Below are positions 47,711 to 60,478 of a DNA stretch of 64,000 nt, in pieces (within the stretch, counting starts at the first letter, position 1; every line of letters begins with the position of its first letter). The position numbers and the translations under genes are program-made. The notes under the pieces were generated by a model. It saw nothing but the letters and a program-made list of their open reading frames with translations. It did not search any database and had not been told where the DNA came from. Source of the DNA: Paralteromonas sediminis (GTDB lineage: Bacteria > Pseudomonadota > Gammaproteobacteria > Enterobacterales > Alteromonadaceae); contig NZ_RPOK01000003.1 in assembly GCF_003820355.1 (NCBI RefSeq), positions 39,685 through 103,684 on the forward strand. Direction: 5' to 3'.

Positions 47711-48195
47711 CCTAACTCCAGCGGCCCCGCGGCAAGCACGGTATCAGTTTGCTTCTGTCTGAAAGCAAGCAGCTTTTCTCGCACATCATCGTTGTGTAAG
47801 GCAACCACTTGTGCCGCCAGCAACCCTGCATTAGCAGCCCCTGCCTCACCAATCGCTAAGGTACCCACGGCCACGCCTTTGGGCATTTGAACAATCGAAT
47901 ACAACGAATCGACACCACTAAGCGCCTTAGATTTCACCGGACACCCGAATACAGGTAAGTGCGTATGTGCTGCAATCATACCTGGTAAATGCGCGGCGCC
48001 ACCCGCACCGGCAATAATGACATGATAGCCTTTTTCATGTGCACTGTTTGCAAACTCAGTCAACAGGTCAGGGGTTCTATGCGCTGACACCACTGAGGCA
48101 TCGTATTCCACGCCCAAATCGGTTAGCATTTGTGCAGCGTGTTGCATGGTAGGCCAATCTGATGTTGAGCCCATCACGATGGCGACTTTTGCCAT
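47707..48195 (-). CDS. purE: N5-carboxyaminoimidazole ribonucleotide mutase
   Basis: A 162-residue mutase that converts N5-CAIR to [21 protein letters not shown] at the start holds the phosphate-binding serines and aspartate, [11 protein letters not shown] carries the catalytic histidine, and [17 protein letters not shown] is the second active-site loop. It is full length and first in purE-purK. A perfect 7-bp hairpin (48282-48299) lies about 90 bases upstream; no clear PurR operator was found. Confidence 0.96.
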   Translation of the reverse strand: MAKVAIVMGSTSDWPTMQHAAQMLTDLGVEYDASVVSAHRTPDLLTEFANSAHEKGYHVIIAGAGGAAHLPGMIAAHTHLPVFGCPVKSKALSGVDSLYSIVQMPKGVAVGTLAIGEAGAANAGLLAAQVVALHNDDVREKLLAFRQKQTDTVLAAGPLELG

Positions 48196-48281
48196 AGTTA
48201 TTTACCTAATTTTGAAATCTGTTAAAGAGAAAGCGCGTAAGTTTAACTCATTCCCACAACGAAGCCTATAGACAAACCAAA

Positions 48282-48299
48282 CAGCGTTTTTTAACGCTG
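48282..48299. promoter_or_regulatory. Perfect 7-bp inverted repeat between purE and the LysR gene
   Basis: CAGCGTT (48282-48288) and AACGCTG (48293-48299) flank four T. It lies in the divergent gap between purE and the LysR-type gene, 87 bases from purE and 62 from the LysR start. It could be an operator or a leader hairpin of purE; it does not match the PurR box. Confidence 0.4.
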
Positions 48300-48360
48300 C
48301 CATTGTATTTATAATAGTAAACATCTATATTAATTACTTTAGTTAAAATAAATCCGATAA

Positions 48361-49263
48361 ATGAACGCGTTAACCTTTCGCTTGTTGGAAGTATTTCAGC
48401 GCGTTGTCGATTTAGGGTCGATAACAGCCGCTTCCACTTCACTCTCACTGTCACAACCAACAGTTTCTTTGCAATTAAAAAAGCTCTCATCGCAAATAGG
48501 CATGCCATTGATTGAGCAGCATCAAGGCTCCATTATTATGACCGATGCAGGCCATGCGGTTTATCGTTGTGCTCAGGAGGTACTGACAGCGCATGCTCGG
48601 CTGAACAGTCAAATAGCAGCCTTGCAAGGCGTAGAGGTAGGAAGCTTAAAATTAGCCGTGGTAACTACGGCGAAATACGTTATACCGCCGCTGCTCAGTG
48701 AGTTTTGCCGTGCTCATCCTAATATTGAAATCAACTTTACGGTTGGCAACAGAGCTCAAATAATTCAGCGACTGACTGACAACAAAGACGACCTCTATAT
48801 CTTTAGTCAGCCCCCAGAAGATGCAGAATTGGTGTGTTACCCCTTTGCTGAAAACAAACTACAGGTTGTTGCTCCCTGCAACTATTCAGGCCCAAATAAT
48901 TGCCAACTCGCTGACCTGGCAGAAGAAAAGTTTTTACTAAGAGAGCCGGGTAGTGGCACACGGCGACTTGTTGACCAATACTGCCGACAAAACGGTGTCA
49001 TCTTGAACAAAGTGATGATTGTTGAAAGTAACGAGGCTATTCGACTATCGGTTGCATCAGGTCTTGGTTTGGCAATCTTATCCCAGCACACCCTCGCGAA
49101 TAGTCGCCAGGACGACTTAAAAACGTTAGATATAAAAGACTTTCCTCTGAAATCACACTGGCAGGTAGTAACGCATAAGCGCAGACCAATCAGTTTGGCT
49201 GCAAGTGCGTTTAGAGACAGCCTAATAGATGCATTTAACCAACCGGAAAAAATAACAAAATAA
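48361..49263 (+). CDS. LysR-family transcriptional regulator, CbbR-like
   Basis: A 300-residue LysR regulator: an N-terminal winged helix-turn-helix (FRLLEVFQRVVDLGSITAAST to LSLSQPTVSLQLKKLSSQIG) and a C-terminal type-2 co-inducer domain (about 90-295). VGSLKLAVVTTAKYVIPPLLSEF, LREPGSGTRRLVDQYC and SVASGLGLAILSQH resemble the CbbR and CysB-like groups that sense small anions or phosphorylated metabolites. LysR proteins often control the divergent neighbour, here purEK, but no RuBisCO genes are present and the target is unproven. Confidence 0.88.
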   Translation: MNALTFRLLEVFQRVVDLGSITAASTSLSLSQPTVSLQLKKLSSQIGMPLIEQHQGSIIMTDAGHAVYRCAQEVLTAHARLNSQIAALQGVEVGSLKLAVVTTAKYVIPPLLSEFCRAHPNIEINFTVGNRAQIIQRLTDNKDDLYIFSQPPEDAELVCYPFAENKLQVVAPCNYSGPNNCQLADLAEEKFLLREPGSGTRRLVDQYCRQNGVILNKVMIVESNEAIRLSVASGLGLAILSQHTLANSRQDDLKTLDIKDFPLKSHWQVVTHKRRPISLAASAFRDSLIDAFNQPEKITK

Positions 49264-49271
49264 TGCGCTTC

Positions 49272-49451
49272 TCAAGCCAAGAATATCATATGCTCTTTAA
49301 CAAAAGTCTCGCTTTTTTCAACATTTAACGTGGCAATATCTTGATTTGAAAAACCGGCATTGCGCAATATCTGCGTAGCGACAACCTTAGCCTCACTGGT
49401 TTGCTCAGGGTCGCTCACCACACGGGCAGCTTTGAGAAGATAATCGTTCAT
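49272..49451 (-). CDS. Small hypothetical protein
   Basis: A 59-residue soluble protein beginning MNDYLLKAARVVSDPEQ and ending EKSETFVKEHMIFLA. A GGGGGTG stretch lies just before the ATG at 49451. It has no signal peptide, membrane helix, cysteine or recognised motif and is predicted to be mostly helical. It is convergent with the LysR gene (8-base gap) and lies downstream of rho after the rho terminator. Coding-like composition and a good ribosome-binding site support it. The function is unknown. Confidence 0.55.
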   Translation of the reverse strand: MNDYLLKAARVVSDPEQTSEAKVVATQILRNAGFSNQDIATLNVEKSETFVKEHMIFLA

Positions 49452-49542
49452 ACACACCCCCACTAGCAGTCAATACGACCTTAGTCGTAAGAACGGACCA
49501 ATGGATCTAACGTATAAATCCTAAATGTTGGACATCATTAAT

Positions 49543-49567
49543 AAAAAACCCCGAACAAGTCGGGGTT
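49543..49567 (-). terminator. Terminator downstream of rho
   Basis: AACCCCGA (49547-49554) and TCGGGGTT (49560-49567) pair around a 5-base loop; on the minus strand the stem is followed by TTTTT. It lies 26 bases after the rho stop. Confidence 0.9.
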
Positions 49568-49592
49568 TAGACACTTACTGGCTGTACGAAAA

Positions 49593-50858
49593 TCAGCTTC
49601 TTTGTCGCTTCATCGCGTCAAAGAATTCGTCGTTTGTTTTCGTCATAGACAATTTATTGATCAAAAACTCCATGGCATCAATTTCTGACATTTCATGAAC
49701 AATTTTTCGCAATATCCACATTTTTTGCAGCTCTTCTTGTGAAGTCAGCAACTCTTCACGACGTGTACCAGAGCGGTTGAAATCAATCGCAGGGAAGACC
49801 CGTTTTTCAGCAATCTTGCGATTAAGGTGCAGCTCCATGTTACCTGTTCCCTTGAACTCTTCGTAGATAACTTCGTCCATTTTGGAACCGGTATCGATAA
49901 GTGCAGTTGCAATAATCGTTAAACTGCCGCCTTCTTCCACGTTACGTGCAGCGCCAAAGAAACGCTTAGGCTTGTGCAGTGCGTTTGCGTCAACACCACC
50001 AGTGAGTACCTTACCTGATGAAGGAATTACAGTGTTGTAGGCGCGCGCCAAACGGGTAATCGAATCTAGCAGTATGACAACGTCTTTTTTATGCTCAACC
50101 AGTCGTTTGGCCTTTTCGATAACCATTTCGGCTACTTGTACATGTCGGCTTGCTGGCTCATCAAAGGTTGACGCCACTACTTCACCACGCACCAAACGTT
50201 GCATTTCCGTCACTTCTTCCGGACGTTCGTCAATCAGGAGTACCATTAACTCACAGTCGGGGTGATTGGCCGCTATGGATTGTGCGATGTTTTGCAGCAA
50301 TAGTGTTTTACCTGCTTTAGGCGGCGCAACAATCAGCCCACGCTGGCCATTACCTATCGGCGAAGCGAGGTCGAGTACCCGCGCCGTAATGTCTTCTGAC
50401 GAGCCATTACCACGCTCCATTCTCAAACGAGAATTTGCATGTAGTGGCGTCAGGTTTTCAAAGAGGATCTTGTTGCGCGAATTCTCTGGCTTGTCAAAAT
50501 TGACTTCGCGTATCTTCAAGAGAGCAAAATAACGCTCACTGTCTTTTGGTGGACGAATCTTGCCGGCAATCGTATCACCTGTTCGCAAGTTAAAACGTCG
50601 AATTTGGCTCGGTGACACATAGATATCATCAGGCCCAGCCAAATATGATGAGTCAGCTGAACGTAAGAAGCCAAAACCATCCTGTAATATTTCCAGTACG
50701 CCATCACCAAAAATATCCTCGCCACTTTTGGCATGTGATTTTAAAATTGAAAAGATGATGTCCTGTTTACGAGCACGGGCCATGTTTTCAAGGCCCATCT
50801 CCTCAGCCAACGCAACCAGTTCGCTGATCGGTTTATTCTTAAGTTCGGTTAAGTTCAT
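49593..50858 (-). CDS. rho: Transcription termination factor Rho
   Basis: A 421-residue hexameric RNA helicase that ends transcripts. The N-terminal Rho-N helical domain (1-45) precedes the RNA-binding OB fold with [17 protein letters not shown], then the ATPase core with Walker A APPKAGKT (K184), Walker [17 protein letters not shown] and the Q- and R-loops including [21 protein letters not shown]. It is full length and near-identical in layout to E. coli Rho (419 residues). It lies downstream of trxA with a hairpin terminator between, so it should have its own promoter in the 222-base gap. Confidence 0.98.
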   Translation of the reverse strand: MNLTELKNKPISELVALAEEMGLENMARARKQDIIFSILKSHAKSGEDIFGDGVLEILQDGFGFLRSADSSYLAGPDDIYVSPSQIRRFNLRTGDTIAGKIRPPKDSERYFALLKIREVNFDKPENSRNKILFENLTPLHANSRLRMERGNGSSEDITARVLDLASPIGNGQRGLIVAPPKAGKTLLLQNIAQSIAANHPDCELMVLLIDERPEEVTEMQRLVRGEVVASTFDEPASRHVQVAEMVIEKAKRLVEHKKDVVILLDSITRLARAYNTVIPSSGKVLTGGVDANALHKPKRFFGAARNVEEGGSLTIIATALIDTGSKMDEVIYEEFKGTGNMELHLNRKIAEKRVFPAIDFNRSGTRREELLTSQEELQKMWILRKIVHEMSEIDAMEFLINKLSMTKTNDEFFDAMKRQRS

Positions 50859-51021
50859 ATTGGTGGGTCTTTGTGCTTATATCTTAGCTGTCAGATTAGG
50901 TTAATTTTACTATTTTAGATTTGGCGCCGCTGAATCGAGCAGGCTGAATGAAAAAAGGCTCAGGTAAGAGTCTAAGGAAACGTTAGCACCATACTTTGAC
51001 TACGTCCAGCATTTAATTAAC

Positions 51022-51047
51022 AAAAAACCGGCGCCATAGGCGCCGGT
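51022..51047 (-). terminator. Terminator downstream of trxA
   Basis: ACCGGCGCC (51027-51035) and GGCGCCGGT (51039-51047) form a perfect GC-rich 9-bp stem with a 3-base loop, followed on the minus strand by TTTTTTG. It ends the trxA transcript before the rho promoter region. The rest of the 50859-51080 gap holds no gene. Confidence 0.93.
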
Positions 51048-51080
51048 CAATCATTAATGTGTTTCAAAACGAAGTAAGGC

Positions 51081-51407
51081 TTACAGGTTATCGTTCAAAA
51101 AGTCAGCTAGTTGTGACTTTGATAAAGCCCCCACCTTGGTGGCAGCAACATTACCGTCTTTAAACAAAAGCAATGTTGGAATGCCACGAATACCATATTT
51201 TGGTGGTGTTTCGTTATTTTCATCGACATTCAACTTGCCAACTGTTACTTTCCCATCATATTCGCCGGCGATTTCTTCCAAAATGGGAGCAATCATTTTA
51301 CATGGGCCACACCATTCGGCCCAGAAGTCAACCAGCACAGGACCATCCGCATTGATAACATCTGCTTCAAACTTGTCATCAGATAACGTGATAATTTTGT
51401 CGCTCAT
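51081..51407 (-). CDS. trxA: Thioredoxin 1
   Basis: A 108-residue cytoplasmic dithiol reductant with the classical active site WCGPC (C33, C36) in [16 protein letters not shown] and the conserved cis-proline in [11 protein letters not shown]. It has no signal peptide. The divergent rhlB gene starts 104 bases away, and rho follows; rhlB-trxA-rho is a conserved gammaproteobacterial arrangement. Confidence 0.97.
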   Translation of the reverse strand: MSDKIITLSDDKFEADVINADGPVLVDFWAEWCGPCKMIAPILEEIAGEYDGKVTVGKLNVDENNETPPKYGIRGIPTLLLFKDGNVAATKVGALSKSQLADFLNDNL

Positions 51408-51511
51408 TCTTTTCTCCGATAAAAAAGGTACTGTCGCTGATTTGTCTCAGCTCTACCATAAGTGTTATATAGAAACTGTTATTTAATGCAAGCACCGATA
51501 AGCAATAAGCT

Positions 51512-52762
51512 ATGCAAACTACACACTTGACCGATACACACTTTACAGATTTACCGCTCAATAAACAGGTTATTGATGCGCTCGATGCAGCAAGTTTTCA
51601 TCGCTGCACCCCTATTCAGGCAATGAGTTTACCTCCGTTATTAGAGGGTAATGACATTGCAGGCCAGGCGCAAACCGGGACGGGTAAAACGATGGCATTC
51701 CTTGTCGCCACGTTTCACCACCTTTTATCTAATCCCAATAAAAGCGGCGCAGGCCCCAGAGCCATTATTATGGCGCCTACCCGTGAACTCGCGGTCCAAA
51801 TTTATAATGATGCTGCGCTTCTCAGCAAACACACATCGCTCTCCCTTGGATTGATATATGGGGGCGAAGGTTACCAAAGTCAACGTGAATCTTTGGAACA
51901 AGGCGTTGATATCATCATTGGTACCACAGGGCGCATCCTCGATTATTATAAACAGAACGTGTTTTCGCTGAAAAACATTCAGGTTGCCGTGCTTGATGAA
52001 GCAGATCGCATGTTTGACTTGGGCTTCATCAAAGATATTCGCTATATATTCCGCAGAATGCCACCTGCAGATCAACGCCTGAGCATGCTTTTTTCCGCAA
52101 CGCTAAGTTTTCGCGTACAGGAGCTTGCCTATGAACACATGAATAACCCTACCCATGTACAAATAGAGCCTCAGCAAAAAACAGCTAGTCGAGTGAAAGA
52201 AGAGCTTTTCTATCCGTCAGATGAAGACAAGATGCCTTTACTGTTAACCCTAATGGAAGAAGAATGGCCTGAGCGTTCAATTGTCTTTGCCAACACGAAA
52301 CACAGTTGTGAAAATGTAGAAGCTTGGCTAAAAGCTGACGGCCATAGGGTTGGCATGCTCAGTGGTGATGTTCCGCAAAAGAAGCGCCTATCTATACTCA
52401 ATGGTTTTACCACCGGTGAACTGGATGTGCTGGTTGCCACAGATGTTGCGGCAAGAGGACTTCACATTGAAGCCGTCACACATGTGTTTAACTACGACTT
52501 ACCTGACGATGCAGAAGACTATGTGCACCGAATTGGTAGAACAGGACGTGCGGGAAAAAGCGGGCATGCAATCAGTTTCGCTTGTGAAAAGTACGCACTT
52601 AACCTGCCCCAGATTGAGGCCTATATCGGGCATGCTATTCCCGTTACCGATTATGACTCAAGCGAATTGCTTGATGACATAAAAGCCCCCAAACCAGTCA
52701 ACCGAAGACGTGGAACAAATCAGCGCCAGGGGCAACGCAGACCCAAACAAAGAAAACGCTGA
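51512..52762 (+). CDS. rhlB: ATP-dependent RNA helicase RhlB
   Basis: A 416-residue DEAD-box helicase, in E. coli part of the RNA degradosome. Motifs in order: Q-motif region [13 protein letters not shown], motif I AQTGTGKT, Ia [34 protein letters not shown], and [15 protein letters not shown]. The basic C-terminal tail ([20 protein letters not shown]) would bind RNA. Its place next to trxA/rho and directly before gppA (2-base gap) matches the rhlB locus, which is why this paralogue is chosen over RhlE or SrmB. Confidence 0.93.
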   Translation: MQTTHLTDTHFTDLPLNKQVIDALDAASFHRCTPIQAMSLPPLLEGNDIAGQAQTGTGKTMAFLVATFHHLLSNPNKSGAGPRAIIMAPTRELAVQIYNDAALLSKHTSLSLGLIYGGEGYQSQRESLEQGVDIIIGTTGRILDYYKQNVFSLKNIQVAVLDEADRMFDLGFIKDIRYIFRRMPPADQRLSMLFSATLSFRVQELAYEHMNNPTHVQIEPQQKTASRVKEELFYPSDEDKMPLLLTLMEEEWPERSIVFANTKHSCENVEAWLKADGHRVGMLSGDVPQKKRLSILNGFTTGELDVLVATDVAARGLHIEAVTHVFNYDLPDDAEDYVHRIGRTGRAGKSGHAISFACEKYALNLPQIEAYIGHAIPVTDYDSSELLDDIKAPKPVNRRRGTNQRQGQRRPKQRKR

Positions 52763-52764
52763 AA

Positions 52765-55262
<2,498 letters not shown>

Positions 55263-57155
55263 TTAACTCTCCATCGACATAATAACTTTGTTTCTGCCCT
55301 GCTCTTTGGCTTCATACAGCGCTTTATCGGCTTGCTTTAAGAGGGCTACCTCTCCACCATTTTCATCAACAATACCGCTCGAAACACCAGCACTCGCTGT
55401 GATACGAATACGCTTCTCATCAACCGTAAGTGGACTGTTTTCAATAGCCTCTCTTACTTGTTCAATCAATGCCAGTGCGCCCTCAGGTTCTGTATTGGGT
55501 AAAATGAAAGCAAACTCTTCGCCACCATAACGGCAAATATCATCGCTAGGTCGCTTTATAAACGATTTCGCAAGTTCCGCAATATGCATGATGCATTTAT
55601 CACCCACATCATGCCCGTAGGTATCATTGATTGATTTGAAATGATCAATATCCAGCATTACCAACGTCAGTACAGTGCGCTCACGGCGACTTCGTCGGCC
55701 TTCTGCGAGCAAGCGCTTATCAAAATGACGACGGTTTTTGATACCTGTCAGTGGATCGATCGTGTTGAGTCGCTCAAGTTCTCTGTTGGCATCTGACAAT
55801 TCACGCAGCGTAATCTCAAGCTCCAATGTACGTTCCTGTACTTTATATTCCAACTCATCTTTAGCTTCCTGCTCGGTACGGAGTAGTTTGTCTTTCGCTG
55901 CAGCGACTTCTTTTTCACGAGCCAGCGCGATATCTTTTGTTTGCACAAGTTCATCGCGCTGAAACCCGTAGCTCATTGCTAGCACAAAGGCCAAGAGTAA
56001 GGTTTCTGCAATGGCACCATACAGTAATAGCGTGCTACTTGAGACGGGCAAAGTAAACCAGTTCAGATTGTCGAATGTGACTACAAACGCACTAAGCATT
56101 AATACTGACCAGGCCAATGTATAGTAGCGCGCCAAAATAACGCCTTTTAATGAAAGCCAGAGACTTGCACCAAAGACCACTAACACAGCTAAAATAAGCA
56201 GCAGCAGAAAAGCCTGTATCAGATAAAAATACGGTAAAAACAAGCTAAAAAGGACACTAGCAAAAAACACCCAGCCCAATGCCTTTACCACAATAGCTAT
56301 GTGTTTATTGTGCCGAGGCAACTCCAACAGCAAGTAGGTAAAGAACAACGCGAACATAATACTCGCGTTAGCAAAAACAGCCACAGCCCTCGACTGCAAC
56401 CACGTTTGCTCCGGCCACAAGTACTCGAAACCGTACCCGTGAATAGCAGCAAGCGTGAGCGAAACAGAAACAACATACCCCGTATATATGATGAATGTGG
56501 CATTTCTGGTAGTGAGGAAAAAGAACAAGTTGGAAATCGCAATAGCGGCCAGTACACCAAACAAAAGACCCGCTGCAATATGCTCTTTTGAGGTGTATTC
56601 AATAAAAGTTTGCTCTTCCCATATTTGGAAGGGCAATTTAATACTTCCATTTGTGGCGACGCGAATCACCGCTGTAATTTCGCCATCAGCATTGGGGGGT
56701 ATAGGCAAAAGAAACGATGCATGATTAATCGGTCTTTCGGCAAACGGCAAGCTGTCACCAAGACTGGTCCTGGAAAGCGGGTTCGGAGAACGCGGCCCAC
56801 TAAAAAACCAAACATCAAGACTATCAAGCAAGGGATAAGGAATTTCGAGCAACTTGGTGCGCTCGCTGGTTAATGTCGTTGGCAATGTGAGCACGAACCA
56901 ATGCGCGTATTGTGCCATCCCAAGATTGGTATTCGCCTCCCCGCGGCTAAACGCTGTCTTTGGAAGAGAGCGTACATCTTGTAATGTCATGGAGTTGCTT
57001 GTATCTGCCACATACAGTACCGACAAGGGCACATCTGCCTGACGTTTCCCACTCGTTGACATGAGCAGTAACAATGCGCATATACATATAATCAACACAC
57101 AAGGTAATAATAACCATATGTGACGTTTGTCATGTTTACTGGCTTCGAATTGCAT
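55263..57155 (-). CDS. 7TMR-DISM diguanylate cyclase
   Basis: A 630-residue membrane signalling protein that makes cyclic di-GMP. An N-terminal helix (about 11-33) leads into a periplasmic DISMED2-type jelly-roll sensor (about 40-185), then seven helices (about 190-395), a coiled coil (about 400-455, rich in E, K and L) and a GGDEF domain (about 460-630). The active site is intact as RYGGEEF, and an RPSD inhibitory I-site lies five residues upstream. 7TM-DISM sensors are thought to bind carbohydrates or other small ligands. The ligand here is unknown. It sits between tatD (1-base overlap) and hemB. Confidence 0.92.
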   Translation of the reverse strand: MQFEASKHDKRHIWLLLPCVLIICICALLLLMSTSGKRQADVPLSVLYVADTSNSMTLQDVRSLPKTAFSRGEANTNLGMAQYAHWFVLTLPTTLTSERTKLLEIPYPLLDSLDVWFFSGPRSPNPLSRTSLGDSLPFAERPINHASFLLPIPPNADGEITAVIRVATNGSIKLPFQIWEEQTFIEYTSKEHIAAGLLFGVLAAIAISNLFFFLTTRNATFIIYTGYVVSVSLTLAAIHGYGFEYLWPEQTWLQSRAVAVFANASIMFALFFTYLLLELPRHNKHIAIVVKALGWVFFASVLFSLFLPYFYLIQAFLLLLILAVLVVFGASLWLSLKGVILARYYTLAWSVLMLSAFVVTFDNLNWFTLPVSSSTLLLYGAIAETLLLAFVLAMSYGFQRDELVQTKDIALAREKEVAAAKDKLLRTEQEAKDELEYKVQERTLELEITLRELSDANRELERLNTIDPLTGIKNRRHFDKRLLAEGRRSRRERTVLTLVMLDIDHFKSINDTYGHDVGDKCIMHIAELAKSFIKRPSDDICRYGGEEFAFILPNTEPEGALALIEQVREAIENSPLTVDEKRIRITASAGVSSGIVDENGGEVALLKQADKALYEAKEQGRNKVIMSMES

Positions 57156-57940
57156 CAGTCCTTGGCAATCCTAAATAAAGTGATGGCGTTAGTGTAACTG
57201 AACTTTTCAATCTCGTAGAGAGGCTGGTCGACTAATTTTGCCAATTCCTCGGCAATGTGAGGAATAAGTGCGGGCATATTATTGCGTTTGCGCGGTCTGA
57301 ACGTTTTGGGAAACAAATAAGGCGCATCAGTCTCTAATATCAGCCGATTTAGTGGTAGCACCTTCACCGCATCGCGCAATGCCTGACCTCGCGCTTCATC
57401 GCAAAGCCATCCGGTAACACCAATATACAAGCCTTTTTTCAAGTAGGCCTTCATCTGGTACGTGTCGCCCGTAAAACAATGTGCAATGCCATACATGTTC
57501 TCTTCGCCATACACACTTTCTATGCACCTGAGTTGCTGTTCATGTGCGTCTCTTTCATGAAGATAAAGCGGCATAGACTCAGCTTTTGCTATTTGCAGTT
57601 GCTGTTCAAATACATCAATTTGTTTGTCACGCGGTGAAAAGTCACGATTAAAATCTAAACCACATTCACCTACAGCAATGGCGCCCGGACAAGTCAGGCG
57701 TTCAGGCAACTCATCTAAGGTTCCCGTATCGACAACTTTAGCATTATGCGGGTGCACACCCAGCGTATAGACGATATGGCGTGGATACGTTTCGAATAAG
57801 GCTTTAGCGCTATCCCACTCGTTTGGATGGGTGCAAATAACACACATTTTTTCTACACCTGCCGCGACCGCAGACTCGATCACTTCGGCAGGGTCAAAGC
57901 GCGAATCCAATAAATTCACGCCAGCATCAAACCACGTCAT
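57155..57940 (-). CDS. tatD: TatD family metal-dependent deoxyribonuclease
   Basis: A 261-residue TIM-barrel hydrolase. Metal ligands are visible as ICTHPNEWDSA, LGVHPHNAKVVD, GECGLDFNRDFSP, LYLHERDAHEQ, GIAHCFTGDTYQ and ILETDAPYLFPKTFRPRKRN. The first motif, usually D-x-H-x-H, reads DAGVNLLDSRF at the N-terminus, the same asparagine-containing variant as seen in E. coli TatD. Known activity is a 3'-5' exonuclease on DNA; it is not needed for Tat transport. It lies 43 bases after tatC and overlaps the cyclase start by one base. Confidence 0.92.
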   Translation of the reverse strand: MTWFDAGVNLLDSRFDPAEVIESAVAAGVEKMCVICTHPNEWDSAKALFETYPRHIVYTLGVHPHNAKVVDTGTLDELPERLTCPGAIAVGECGLDFNRDFSPRDKQIDVFEQQLQIAKAESMPLYLHERDAHEQQLRCIESVYGEENMYGIAHCFTGDTYQMKAYLKKGLYIGVTGWLCDEARGQALRDAVKVLPLNRLILETDAPYLFPKTFRPRKRNNMPALIPHIAEELAKLVDQPLYEIEKFSYTNAITLFRIAKD

Positions 57941-57983
57941 CGCCGATTCCGTTTACCATTGCACTGCTGTTTCTCTGTTGTCA

Positions 57984-58727
57984 TTATTCTGCAGCTTGTT
58001 CTGTCTCAGCAGTATCATTTCCTGCATAGAGCCCACCAATAATGACGCCAAGTTCAAATAAGATCCACATAGGTATGGCCAGCAGTATTTGGGATATCAC
58101 ATCGGGCGGAGTCAGCAGCATGCCCATCACAAATGCAGCTACAACAACATAAGGACGTTTTGCTCTCAAACTGTTCGCAGAAGTCATTCCGGTCCAACAC
58201 ATCAATACAATGGCCACCGGTATCTCAAATGACAAGCCAAACGCAAAGAATATCTTCAACACGAAATTCAGGTAGCTATTGATATCTGTGTTCATAATGA
58301 CACCATCAGGCGCCACGCTACTGAAAAAAGCAAAGGCGAGCGGAAACACAATATAGTAAGCAAAAGCCACGCCCGCATAGAACAAAACCGTACTGGATAA
58401 CAGCAAGGGGGCTATTAGTTTCTTTTCTTTTTTGTACAAGCCTGGCGCTATAAAACCCCACACCTGATACAGCACATAGGGAATAGCAACAAAAAAAGCT
58501 ACAACTAAAGTAAGTTTAAACGGTGCAAAGAACGGTGACGCGACGTCGGTAGCTATCATGGTCGCATTTTCTGGGAGCGCATCAAGCAGCGGCGCCGCCA
58601 GCCATTGGTAAATATCTTGCGCAAAATAAGCTAAGCTTAGAAAAACTAAAGCAACGCACCCAATAGCTTTGAGCAAGCGGTTGCGAAGCTCAATCAAATG
58701 TGAAATGAGCGGTTGAGAGTCAGTCAT
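57984..58727 (-). CDS. tatC: Twin-arginine translocase subunit TatC
   Basis: A 247-residue six-helix inner membrane receptor for twin-arginine signal peptides. The N-terminal [15 protein letters not shown] contains the conserved HLxELRxR motif, [32 protein letters not shown] is the first periplasmic loop and helix 2, and [14 protein letters not shown] holds the functional glutamate. It overlaps tatB by eight bases. Confidence 0.96.
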   Translation of the reverse strand: MTDSQPLISHLIELRNRLLKAIGCVALVFLSLAYFAQDIYQWLAAPLLDALPENATMIATDVASPFFAPFKLTLVVAFFVAIPYVLYQVWGFIAPGLYKKEKKLIAPLLLSSTVLFYAGVAFAYYIVFPLAFAFFSSVAPDGVIMNTDINSYLNFVLKIFFAFGLSFEIPVAIVLMCWTGMTSANSLRAKRPYVVVAAFVMGMLLTPPDVISQILLAIPMWILFELGVIIGGLYAGNDTAETEQAAE

Positions 58728-59028
58728 CTTTTTTACTTTGATAGGGCTGTTGCACAGATTCAGCAGCGCGTTTCAGTTCTTCGACACTCTGTTCTAGTTC
58801 CGGAGACAAGTTTTTCAACCCTTGCTCCTCGGCCTTCTTTAGATTCTCATGGAGTTCGTGAATACGAAGTTGTTGTTCTACCTCACTCTTGAAACCGTGT
58901 GCGGTATTTTTAATTGATCTGACGGTGTTCAGCGTCGAGCGAATCGCGCCGGGTAACCTTTCTGGGCCCAGCACCAGAAGTGCCAGCACGCCAATCACCA
59001 ACAGTTCCCAAAACCCTATATCAAACAT
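58720..59028 (-). CDS. tatB: Sec-independent translocase subunit TatB
   Basis: A 102-residue protein with an N-terminal helix ([26 protein letters not shown]) whose E-L-L and GPERLP motifs distinguish TatB from TatA, followed by an amphipathic helix and a charged tail. It forms the substrate-recognition complex with TatC. It starts three bases after tatA. Confidence 0.94.
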   Translation of the reverse strand: MFDIGFWELLVIGVLALLVLGPERLPGAIRSTLNTVRSIKNTAHGFKSEVEQQLRIHELHENLKKAEEQGLKNLSPELEQSVEELKRAAESVQQPYQSKKDD

Positions 59029-59031
59029 GCG

Positions 59032-59259
59032 CTAGTCTTTTTCTACTGACTCTTTTTTACTTGTTGTCGTTGCGTCAGTGGCTTGTTCAGTCACTTTTTT
59101 AGGCTCTTCTTTAAAGTCAGCGTCTTCGTCATTCACCGCTTTTTTAAAACCTTTTAATGCTGAGCCCAAGTCGCTGCCGATACTTTTGAGGCGTTTAGTC
59201 CCAAACAACAAGACCACGATTAATAGAATTATTAATAAACTGGGAACACTGATACCCAT
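59032..59259 (-). CDS. tatA: Sec-independent translocase subunit TatA
   Basis: A 75-residue pore-forming Tat subunit: an N-terminal helix ([20 protein letters not shown]), then the [22 protein letters not shown] amphipathic helix with the FGTK hinge and a polar tail. The start is the ATG at 59259, six bases after GGAG; the GTG at 59271 would place that box inside the gene. First gene of tatABC. The window's own DUF1569 protein is a likely Tat substrate. Confidence 0.94.
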   Translation of the reverse strand: MGISVPSLLIILLIVVLLFGTKRLKSIGSDLGSALKGFKKAVNDEDADFKEEPKKVTEQATDATTTSKKESVEKD

Positions 59260-59427
59260 ATCTAACTCCACGAATTAAGTCGTTTTTTCCTACTGCTGAT
59301 TAGTTTAACTGAATTGTGTTGAATTGATAGAAGCATATTTATTTTTACCTTGCTATTTAGTTGACCTAGGTAAATTAGCGGCCCATTCTTATATTCTGAG
59401 AAGTAGATCTGACTGGATGCAGTAAAC

Positions 59428-60372
59428 ATGGTAAGGCAATACGCTACTGGCATGCTAATTCTGACCCTTGCTGTCTCGCGGTTCTGCAACGCCGAGGAGG
59501 AAACGCCTCCTCCACCTCATGAATGGCTCGATAGGTGGCATGTTGAACTTAGCGATTCTATGGATACGTCGGCGCAGTGGCTGGACCGTTTTTTTGCCCT
59601 GGAAGGGAGCGAAGAATCAACATCTGCCAGGGCCAAAGGCAGAATACGCCTTGGGTGGTCTCCTCGCTCAAGAGATTTAAGTGACGTTTCTGTGAGGTTT
59701 CGTATCAATGTCACTTTGCCTGCCTTAAAAGACAGAGTCGATTTGATTCTTTCCGATAATGAAGAAGACCTCAATGAACAAGCCCTTGAAAGCAATCGCC
59801 CTGTTACCTTAAATGAGCAGGACTCAGCAAATCTTGCATTTCGTTTTCGAGCCAGTGAAGACGCCAAAATATCCTACCGGATAGGCGGTGGGCGCAGGGA
59901 TCAGTTGTTTGTAAAAACGAGATACCGTGACAGTGTAAATTTTGACAATAGAAACCAGATTATCTACGACGCCGAAGTCTATTATTACACGCGAGACCAG
60001 TTGGGAGCAGAATTAGGTTTTACTTGGCAATTGCAAAACGTTGACAAGTCATTTTCTCGTGTCAGCAACAGATTTTACTACCGCGACATAAGCAAAGACT
60101 GGCGGTGGAGGCACGAATTCCACCACATAAAACAAACAGGTCCAAAATCTGCAACCATTTTGAGCCTTTTTACTGAGGGGCTGACCGAACCCAGCTACCA
60201 GGTTGAAGAGGTCTACACCAGCTTACGCTGGCGAACCAACCCTCTGAGGGAGTGGCTATATTTTGAAGTTGAGCCTTATTTGACGTGGCTGCGAGAAGAA
60301 GATTTTGACACCTCTTACGGTGTCGCCTTTCGGGTTGAAGTCTTCTATGGCGGATATACCACTTCACTCTAA
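59428..60372 (+). CDS. Probable outer-membrane beta-barrel protein
   Basis: Not a recognised family. A 314-residue exported protein (signal MVRQYATGMLILTLAVSRFC, cleaved near NAEE). The mature part has alternating aromatic and polar strands typical of barrels (VSVRFRINVTLP, YYYTRDQLGAELGFTWQLQ, FYYRDISKDWRWRHEFHHI, YTSLRWRTNPLREWLYFEVEPYLTW) and a C-terminal strand YGVAFRVEVFYGGYTTSL. It looks like a small porin or surface anchor of about 10-14 strands, but the terminal aromatic needed for BamA is not the last residue. It is divergent from tatA. The function is unknown. Confidence 0.6.
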   Translation: MVRQYATGMLILTLAVSRFCNAEEETPPPPHEWLDRWHVELSDSMDTSAQWLDRFFALEGSEESTSARAKGRIRLGWSPRSRDLSDVSVRFRINVTLPALKDRVDLILSDNEEDLNEQALESNRPVTLNEQDSANLAFRFRASEDAKISYRIGGGRRDQLFVKTRYRDSVNFDNRNQIIYDAEVYYYTRDQLGAELGFTWQLQNVDKSFSRVSNRFYYRDISKDWRWRHEFHHIKQTGPKSATILSLFTEGLTEPSYQVEEVYTSLRWRTNPLREWLYFEVEPYLTWLREEDFDTSYGVAFRVEVFYGGYTTSL

Positions 60373-60478
60373 TTATGCGAAGGCAAAATATGCCATTCAC
60401 TCGCCCTCTGCATTACCAATATCACGGTATTCAGTAAAACAAGAGCGAGTCATCAGAATGGCTTTTAAACCACAAAAA

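Noticed and set aside
51408..51511. trxA/rhlB gap as a riboswitch or RNA element
   Set aside because: Only 104 bases with no conserved structure seen; an ordinary divergent promoter is enough.
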